Below, piece after piece: positions 1-4,307 of a stretch of 7,842 nucleotides of DNA (position 1 is its first letter; every line of letters begins with the position of its first letter). Location: NCBI GenBank assembly GCA_015655035.1, contig JAATFS010000361.1:1-7842 (forward strand), read 5' to 3'. Below the pieces are notes generated by a model. It was not told where the DNA came from and did no database searches. It saw nothing but the letters and a program-made list of their open reading frames with translations. The translations under genes were made by a program, and so were the position numbers. This DNA is from Lysobacterales bacterium. Its GTDB lineage: Bacteria; Pseudomonadota; Gammaproteobacteria; Xanthomonadales; Xanthomonadaceae.

Positions 1-2995
1 AATCGAAGATGAGCTGCGCCAGGTCCTCGATCGAATAGATGTCGTGGTGCGGCGGCGGGGAGATCAGGCCGACGCCCGGTGTGGAATGGCGCACCTTGGC
101 GATCACGGCGTCGACCTTGTGGCCGGGCAGCTGGCCGCCCTCGCCGGGCTTGGCGCCCTGCGCGACCTTGATCTGCAGCACTTCGGCGTTGACCAGGTAA
201 GCCGGGGTCACGCCGAAGCGGCCGGAGGCCACCTGCTTGATCTTGGAGCGCTTTTCGGTGCCGTAGCGGGCCGGGTCTTCGCCGCCCTCGCCCGAGTTGC
301 TGCGCCCACCCAGGCGGTTCATCGCGATCGCCAGCGCTTCATGCGCTTCCGGCGACAACGCGCCAAGGCTGATCGCTGCGGTGTCGAAGCGACGCAGCAC
401 GTCCTCGGCCGGTGCGACCTCGTCCAGCGGTGTGGGCGTGTCGGCCTTCTTCAGCCGCAGCAGATCGCGCAGCGTGGAGGCCGGCCGCGCGTGCACCGCG
501 TCGGTGTACTTCTGCCAGTCGCCGGCATCGCCGCTGCGGGTCGCCCGCTGCAGCGTCATGACCACGTCCGGGTTGTACATGTGGTACTCGCCGCCATGCA
601 CGTACTTGAGCAAGCCGCCGACCTCGGGCTTGAGCAGGTCGTTCCAGGCACGGGCGGTCAGCTCGCGGGCTTCGGTGTCCAGCCGCGACAGGCTGACGCC
701 ACCGATACGCGAAGGCGTTTCCGCGAAACACAATGCGACCACATCCGGATCCAGGCCGACGATCTCGAACAGCTGCGCGCCGCGATAGCTGGCGACCGTG
801 GAGATGCCCATCTTGGAGATGATCTTGCTCAGCCCCTTGAGGATGCCCTTGCGGTAGCTGCGGCCGATCTGCGAGACCTCCCCGCCCTTCTTCAGGTTGA
901 GGATGCCGCGCCGGCCCAGGTCGAACAGCGTCTGGTAGGCCAGGTACGGGTACACCGCCGTGGCGCCGAAGCCGAGCAGGCAGGCCATGTGGTGCGGATC
1001 GCGCGCAGTGCCGGTCTCGATGATCAGGTTGACGTCGCAGCGCAGGCCGGCCTTGCACAGGTGATGGTGCACCGCGCCGGTGGCCAGCAGCGCATGCGCC
1101 ATCGGCCGGTCCGGGACCGGGTAGCGGTCGGACAGCAGTAGCATCACCATGCCGTCGCGCGCGGCCTGTTCGGCCTCGCGGCAGATGCGCTCGATACCGG
1201 CCTTCAGGCCTTCCTCGATGCTGTAGGACAGGTCGATCAGGCGGTTCTTCTCGACGTACTGCTCCATCTTCAGCAGCTGGCGCAGCTTGCGTTGCGACAG
1301 CACCGGCGAATTCAGGATGACGTGGTTGACCGTCTCCGGGCCGGCATGGAAGACGTTGGTCTCCTTGCCGAGCTGGGTCGACAGCGACATCGCGATGCCT
1401 TCCCGCAGCGGGTCGATCGGCGGATTGGTGACCTGCGCGAACGCCTGGCGGAAGTAGTCGTACAGCGGCCGGGTCTGCTGGCTCAGCACCGCCATCGGGG
1501 TGTCGTCGCCCATCGAGCCGGTGGCTTCCTGCTCGGTCTCGGCCAGCGGCCTCAGCACCTGCTCCACTTCCTCGGTGCTGAGCTGGAACAGCTTGTGGTA
1601 GCTGCGCAGCGTCTGGTCGTTGAAGGGCTCTTCCACCAGCGACGGATCGATCAGCTCGGTCTGCAGGTAGGTCACGCCCTGGTGCAGCCACTGCTTGTAC
1701 GGTGCGCGTGCGCGGTTGATGCGGTCGATTGCATCCGAATCCAGCAGGTCGCCGCGCTTGAGATCGATGGCCATCATCTCGCCTGGGCCGAGCTTGCCCT
1801 TGCGCACGATGCGCTCGGGCGGCAGTTCCCAGACGCCGGCTTCGGAAGCCACCAGGAAATGGCGGTCTGAGGTCAGCATCCAGCGCGCCGGGCGCAGGCC
1901 GTTGCGATCGAGCATGCAGGCCGCGTAGCGGTTGTCGCAGGCGACGATGCCGGCCGGACCGTCCCACGGCTCGGTGTTGAGGCCGTGGAACTCGTAGAAC
2001 GCGGCCAGGTCGGCGTCCTTGAATTCCAGTGATTGCGTAGCCGGCGGCACCAGGATGCGCAGCGCCTGCAACAGGTCCATGCCGCCAGCGATCAGCAGCT
2101 CGAGCATGTTGTCCAGGCTCTGCGAATCCGAGCCATGCATGGAGATCACCGGGTCGAACTCGGCGATGTCGAAGCGCGGGGTCTGCCACACCTTGCTGCG
2201 CGCCTGCGCCCAGCGGCGGTTGCCCTCGATGGTGTTGATCTCGCCGTTGTGAGCGAGCAACCGGAACGGGTGCGCCAGCGGCCAGCGCGGCAGCGTGTTG
2301 GTGGAGAAGCGCTGGTGGAAGACGATGGCGCTGGACGCCAGGTCGCTGCGCTGCAGGTCCGGGTAGAACGTGCTCAGCTTGTCTGGCAGCACCATGCCCT
2401 TGTAGCTGATGCCGTTGGGCGACAGCGTGGTGACATAGAAGTCATCGACGTCGCGCAGTTGCTGCTCGGCGCGGCGGCGCGCCAGGAACAGTGCCAGCGC
2501 AAAGCGATCGTCGTTCTGATCGTTGCCGGCGTCGACGAATATCTGCTCGATCCGCGGCAGCGTGTCGCGCGCCAGCTGGCCGCAGACGCTGTCGTCGGTG
2601 GGGACCACGCGCCAGCCACGCGGCTCGGCGCCGGCGCCGCGCAGCTGGGTTTCCAGTTCGGCGCGACATCGGGCGGCATCGGCTTCGGCATGCGGCAGGA
2701 ACACCACGCCGGCAGCGTAGCGCGCGCCAATGGCGATGCCGGCGTCGCGAGCGAGCGCGCGCAGGAACGGATCGGGTTTGCGGATCAGCAGCCCGCAGCC
2801 GTCGCCGGTGATCCCGTCGGCGGCGACACCGCCGCGATGGGTCATCCGCGACAGCGCCGCGATCGCGGTGTCGACCAGTGAACGTGAGGGCTGGTCGTCC
2901 AATTGGGCAACCATGCCAAAACCACAGGCGTCGCGTTCGTCGCGCGCGTCGTATAGACCGTAGTCGTTGAGCCCTTGGCGAGTGCGGGGGGCCAT
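1..2995 (-). CDS. gltB: Glutamate synthase (NADPH) large subunit, 5' two thirds; cut by the left edge
   Basis: This subunit takes the amide of glutamine and adds it to 2-oxoglutarate, giving two glutamates. It is cytosolic and works with GltD, which should lie beyond the left edge. The frame is open for 998 codons (family about 1,490). The class II glutaminase domain begins at Cys24 (context DACGFG), the nucleophile exposed after removal of a short propeptide. It continues with a THRGG/TGDG segment near residues 52-66, HNGEINT at 249-255 and HGSDS at 287-291. The central domain spans roughly 470-760. The FMN/2-oxoglutarate domain has begun, with SNSGEGGED at 899-907 and GAKPGEGGQLPG at 947-958. 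The Fe-S cysteines and the C-terminal beta-helix are off-window. ATG at 2995 is chosen for its SD; in-frame ATGs at 3034, 3049 and 3058 lack good SDs. I saw no frameshift. Long ORFs in its other frames are high-GC shadows. Confidence 0.97.
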   Translation of the reverse strand, partial: MAPRTRQGLNDYGLYDARDERDACGFGMVAQLDDQPSRSLVDTAIAALSRMTHRGGVAADGITGDGCGLLIRKPDPFLRALARDAGIAIGARYAAGVVFLPHAEADAARCRAELETQLRGAGAEPRGWRVVPTDDSVCGQLARDTLPRIEQIFVDAGNDQNDDRFALALFLARRRAEQQLRDVDDFYVTTLSPNGISYKGMVLPDKLSTFYPDLQRSDLASSAIVFHQRFSTNTLPRWPLAHPFRLLAHNGEINTIEGNRRWAQARSKVWQTPRFDIAEFDPVISMHGSDSQSLDNMLELLIAGGMDLLQALRILVPPATQSLEFKDADLAAFYEFHGLNTEPWDGPAGIVACDNRYAACMLDRNGLRPARWMLTSDRHFLVASEAGVWELPPERIVRKGKLGPGEMMAIDLKRGDLLDSDAIDRINRARAPYKQWLHQGVTYLQTELIDPSLVEEPFNDQTLRSYHKLFQLSTEEVEQVLRPLAETEQEATGSMGDDTPMAVLSQQTRPLYDYFRQAFAQVTNPPIDPLREGIAMSLSTQLGKETNVFHAGPETVNHVILNSPVLSQRKLRQLLKMEQYVEKNRLIDLSYSIEEGLKAGIERICREAEQAARDGMVMLLLSDRYPVPDRPMAHALLATGAVHHHLCKAGLRCDVNLIIETGTARDPHHMACLLGFGATAVYPYLAYQTLFDLGRRGILNLKKGGEVSQIGRSYRKGILKGLSKIISKMGISTVASYRGAQLFEIVGLDPDVVALCFAETPSRIGGVSLSRLDTEARELTARAWNDLLKPEVGGLLKYVHGGEYHMYNPDVVMTLQRATRSGDAGDWQKYTDAVHARPASTLRDLLRLKKADTPTPLDEVAPAEDVLRRFDTAAISLGALSPEAHEALAIAMNRLGGRSNSGEGGEDPARYGTEKRSKIKQVASGRFGVTPAYLVNAEVLQIKVAQGAKPGEGGQLPGHKVDAVIAKVRHSTPGVGLISPPPHHDIYSIEDLAQLIFD

Positions 2996-3004
2996 GTCTG
3001 CCTC
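2993..3004 (-). promoter_or_regulatory. gltB ribosome binding site and start codon
   Basis: On the minus strand GAGG (3001-3004) lies 5 nt before the ATG at 2995. This is the best SD in the leader and decides the start. The frame is also open upstream to a TAG just before an ATG at 3058, so starts at 3058, 3049 or 3034 would add 21, 18 or 13 codons. An N-terminus at 3058 would give a propeptide of about 44 residues, close to the 42 of the E. coli enzyme, but no SD supports it. Confidence 0.7.
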
Positions 3005-3019
3005 GTTGCGATCCGGAGA

Positions 3020-3041
3020 AGCGGCGACGACCATCGCCGCT
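3020..3041. repeat. Perfect 8-bp inverted repeat in the gltB leader
   Basis: AGCGGCGA (3020-3027) and TCGCCGCT (3034-3041) are exact reverse complements around a 6-nt loop. The dyad lies 25-46 nt upstream of the chosen gltB start. It could be an RNA hairpin in the 5' leader or an operator. If gltB starts at one of the upstream ATGs it would instead be coding sequence. No regulator is identified. Confidence 0.5.
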
Positions 3042-3115
3042 CTGTCCATGGAGCGCATCTAGGGGGTCACCGGATGATCGACTTAACCACAGTTGATGCG
3101 GTGCCGCAATACTCC

Positions 3116-3144
3116 GTTACATCTGCAACAAGGGCCGCGCGCAA
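3116..3144 (-). promoter_or_regulatory. Weak candidate sigma-70 promoter for gltB
   Basis: On the minus strand TTGCGC (3139-3144) and TGTAAC (3116-3121) are separated by 17 nt, matching the housekeeping consensus at 3/6 and 4/6. This would leave a leader of about 110 nt. A second weak pair, TTGCGG then TTAAGT 17 nt on, lies closer to the gene. Neither is convincing in such GC-rich DNA; the entry mainly records where the gltB promoter most likely sits. A 9-bp imperfect stem (3134-3142 with 3161-3169, one G-U) overlaps the -35 side. Confidence 0.25.
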
Positions 3145-3174
3145 GCCTTGTCCCAGCTGGGCGCGTGGCGGCTG

Positions 3175-3193
3175 CCCCGGGCCGGGCCCGGGG
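3175..3193 (-). terminator. GC palindrome just after the first I78 gene, possible terminator
   Basis: CCCCGGGCC and GGCCCGGGG are exact reverse complements around a single G, beginning 4 nt after the stop codon of the I78 lipoprotein gene. As RNA this would fold with a small loop of at least 3 nt and very high GC. There is no U tract after it, so it may act as a pause or 3'-end protecting hairpin rather than a classic intrinsic terminator. Confidence 0.4.
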
Positions 3194-3197
3194 GAGT

Positions 3198-3593
3198 TCA
3201 GCCGCAGCGGACCGAGACCACCACATTGTGCGCATCGACCTCGATATTGAGGCGTTCGCCGTCGAATTCCATGGTTACGTGCTGGTCTGGCCTGAGTACC
3301 CGCACGCTGGCGGAGGCGCTGTCTTCGCGGGCCTGCGCGGTCGCGGCGTCGTTCAGGGCCTGGCCCACCAAAGATTGCACCTGGGTAGCGTCGCAGCTGC
3401 CGATCGGCGGCGCTTGCGGGGAAGTATCGGGTGCGGGTGCCGCAGCGTTGGCGGCATCCTGCTGGGCCCGGGCGGCGACGGCTTCCTGCTCGTCCGGCGC
3501 GGGTGCCTGGCAGGCGGCCAATGCAAGGACCAGGGCGCAGATCAGGGCGGCACCGGCAACCCGGTAGCGGTCGGTGGGGAGACCAGGCCTCAT
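3198..3593 (-). CDS. I78-family peptidase inhibitor lipoprotein
   Basis: This 131-residue protein is predicted to be an outer-membrane-anchored inhibitor of serine proteases (elastase/subtilisin type). Residues 12-27 form a signal peptide ending in the lipobox LAAC with Cys28 as the lipidated residue; Gln at +2 is compatible with outer-membrane sorting. An Ala/Pro/Gln-rich linker runs to about 65. The I78 domain spans 66-131, with Cys67 and Cys130 positioned for the family disulphide, LVGQAL near 75, SVRVLRP at 96-102, VTMEF at 106-110, ERLNIEVD at 113-120 and a terminal RCG. By analogy with chymotrypsin inhibitor 2, whose loop also reads VTME, Met108-Glu109 is the likely P1-P1' pair (my inference). 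The start at 3593 is chosen over an upstream Met at 3638 because it gives a proper signal peptide and has GGAG 8 nt before it. A related gene lies directly upstream. Confidence 0.88.
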   Translation of the reverse strand: MRPGLPTDRYRVAGAALICALVLALAACQAPAPDEQEAVAARAQQDAANAAAPAPDTSPQAPPIGSCDATQVQSLVGQALNDAATAQAREDSASASVRVLRPDQHVTMEFDGERLNIEVDAHNVVVSVRCG

Positions 3594-3601
3594 CGAACGT
3601 A

Positions 3602-3605
3602 CTCC
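3602..3605 (-). promoter_or_regulatory. SD of the first I78 gene
   Basis: GGAG on the minus strand sits 8 nt before ATG at 3593, in the context GGAGTAC. The same GGAGTAC with the same 8-nt spacing precedes the paralogous gene. This site fixes the start at 3593 rather than 3638. Confidence 0.75.
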
Positions 3606-3745
3606 GAAAGGGGGGGCGAGCGGCAAGCATAAGCACAAAGCGGCCGCGTGGGGCGGTCAGCGCTAGCATGGGGTTGGCGTCGCGATGGGTTGCCGACAGT
3701 TACCGCCGAGCGCCAGGCCGTGGCGCAGGCCCGCCCGCGTGCAAA

Positions 3746-3767
3746 GCGGCGCGACAGCTACCGCCGC
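3746..3767 (-). terminator. Possible weak terminator after the second I78 gene
   Basis: On the minus strand, about 10 nt after the stop at 3777, GCGGCG and CGCCGC can form a 6-bp all-GC stem with a 10-nt loop, followed at once by TTTG. The stem is short and the T run brief, so termination would be partial; read-through into the next I78 gene is plausible. Confidence 0.35.
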
Positions 3768-3776
3768 CGCGGCCGA

Positions 3777-4103
3777 TCAGCCGCAGCGGATCGCGGTGAT
3801 GCTGTTGGTCGTACCGGTTTCCACGGTGAGCCGTTCACCGCCGCTCTCGACTGCCGGGGCGGATTCCGCCACGCCGCTACTGTCGCGGGTGCCCCGCACC
3901 ACCTGCACCTGGTTGCTGTCGCTATCCACGCGCGCGCGCTCGATCGTCTGCGCAGTTGCCGCCAACCCCACCGCGCCACGCACCCTGTCGGTATGGCATT
4001 GGCCGGAAATCACGCCGTCGATGGGGAGGACCTGCACCACTTGGGTGGTGCTACAGGCGCTCAGGGTCATGAGCGCGGCGATGGGGACGAGCAGACGAAT
4101 CAT
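3777..4103 (-). CDS. Diverged I78-like lipoprotein with a remodelled inhibitory loop
   Basis: A 108-residue putative outer-membrane lipoprotein. Residues 1-16 form a short signal peptide with the lipobox LSAC (Cys17, Ser at +2). The rest is an I78-like scaffold: Cys36 and Cys107 match the two domain cysteines of the neighbouring inhibitor, VQVVR at 66-70 matches SVRVLR, GERLTVE at 89-95 matches GERLNIE, and the end is IRCG. Spacing from the first Cys to the Arg (34 residues) and from GER to the last Cys (18 from the Gly) is identical in both proteins. All the length difference lies in between: 20 residues (70-89) instead of 12, with VTMEF lost and a Gly/Ser/Ala/Glu-rich stretch in its place. 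It may inhibit a different protease or no protease at all. ATG at 4103 has GGAG 8 nt upstream. Its promoter was not identified. Confidence 0.8.
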   Translation of the reverse strand: MIRLLVPIAALMTLSACSTTQVVQVLPIDGVISGQCHTDRVRGAVGLAATAQTIERARVDSDSNQVQVVRGTRDSSGVAESAPAVESGGERLTVETGTTNSITAIRCG

Positions 4104-4111
4104 GGCCGGTA

Positions 4112-4115
4112 CTCC
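4112..4115 (-). promoter_or_regulatory. SD of the second I78-like gene
   Basis: GGAG on the minus strand lies 8 nt before ATG at 4103, in the same GGAGTAC context as the paralogue. It supports this start; the signal peptide begins directly at this Met. Confidence 0.75.
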
Positions 4116-4174
4116 AGGGTGGAAGAGGGAAAACGCGCTTCAGCGTGGATCGGTGTCCGTGTGCATTGCATGAA

Positions 4175-4208
4175 GGCCGCGCCGGTCCACATGACGCCCA
4201 GCGCGGCC
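4175..4208. repeat. 8-bp inverted repeat between the divergent genes
   Basis: GGCCGCGC (4175-4182) and GCGCGGCC (4201-4208) are exact reverse complements with an 18-nt gap. The dyad sits between the I78-like gene (leftward) and the chemoreceptor promoter (rightward). It could be a binding site for a regulator of either gene, but both arms are pure G/C and such matches arise by chance in this DNA. Confidence 0.3.
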
Positions 4209-4243
4209 GCTTCTGCAAGTTGAGCACTGCGCCTCATTCCAGC

Positions 4244-4270
4244 TCAAGACCTGGCGCGACCGGCCGATGA
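4244..4270 (+). promoter_or_regulatory. Sigma-28 (FliA) flagellar promoter of the chemoreceptor gene
   Basis: TCAAG (-35 core, 4244-4248) and GCCGATGA (-10, 4263-4270) match the FliA consensus TAAAGTTT-N11-GCCGATAA, with the Pseudomonas-like TCAAG form. The -10 matches 7 of 8, and the gap between TCAA and GCCGATGA is exactly the canonical 15 nt. Transcription would begin near 4277 and give a leader of about 28 nt carrying the SD. This ties the receptor to the late flagellar/chemotaxis regulon. Confidence 0.82.
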
Positions 4271-4292
4271 CATCGGACACACTTTCTCGATC

Positions 4293-4307
4293 AAGGGGAC
4301 GCCGTTG
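4293..4307 (+). promoter_or_regulatory. Chemoreceptor SD and TTG start codon
   Basis: AAGGGG (4293-4298) stands 6 nt before TTG at 4305, which gives a normal N-terminus (MDIALPQG) ahead of the first membrane helix. The next in-frame Met, at residue 18 (ATG at 4356), falls inside the membrane helix, so the TTG start is preferred. Confidence 0.75.

Larger units (their letters stand above)
3594..3776. other. Spacer between the two I78 genes with a 15-bp near-identical direct repeat
   Basis: This 183-bp gap holds the leader of the downstream I78 gene and the 3' end of the upstream one. A 15-bp sequence occurs twice, at 3694-3708 and 3752-3766, with one mismatch and a 58-bp offset (minus-strand reading CGGCGGTARCTGTCG). 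I see no convincing sigma-70 promoter for the first I78 gene. A run of seven G (3610-3616) lies just upstream of its SD. Confidence 0.5.

Noticed and set aside
44..1141. 365-codon open frame on the plus strand opposite gltB
   Set aside because: Composition is Arg/Val/Ala/Gln-rich with no recognisable motif, and it lies wholly antisense to well-conserved gltB coding sequence.
339..2189. 616-codon open frame on the minus strand
   Set aside because: It is a second minus-strand frame inside gltB. The gltB frame gives a recognisable, continuous GltB protein, while this one is Arg/Pro/Gly/Ala-rich with no family likeness, as expected from stop-poor high-GC DNA.
2033..2881. 282-codon open frame on the plus strand opposite the gltB 5' half
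   Set aside because: Antisense shadow of gltB; no SD-supported start noticed and no family resemblance.
2996..3197. Sigma-54 (-24/-12) promoter for gltB
   Set aside because: I looked for TGGCAC-N5-TTGC on the minus strand and found no pair with the right GG/GC spacing.
3610..3616. Seven-G run upstream of the first I78 gene, considered as a phase-variable tract
   Set aside because: Seven bases is short for slippage-based switching in a 65%-type GC genome and it is outside the coding sequence; no supporting spacing to a promoter could be shown.
3067..3669. 200-codon minus-strand frame across the first I78 gene
   Set aside because: It overlaps the I78 gene in another frame and lacks domain features; the I78 frame has a lipobox, family motifs and an SD.
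3640..4210. Two GCGGCCGC octamers (3640-3647 and 4203-4210) flanking the I78-like gene region
   Set aside because: Looks like chance in GC-rich intergenic DNA; flanking bases do not match, so there is no sign of a repeat or a cloning junction.
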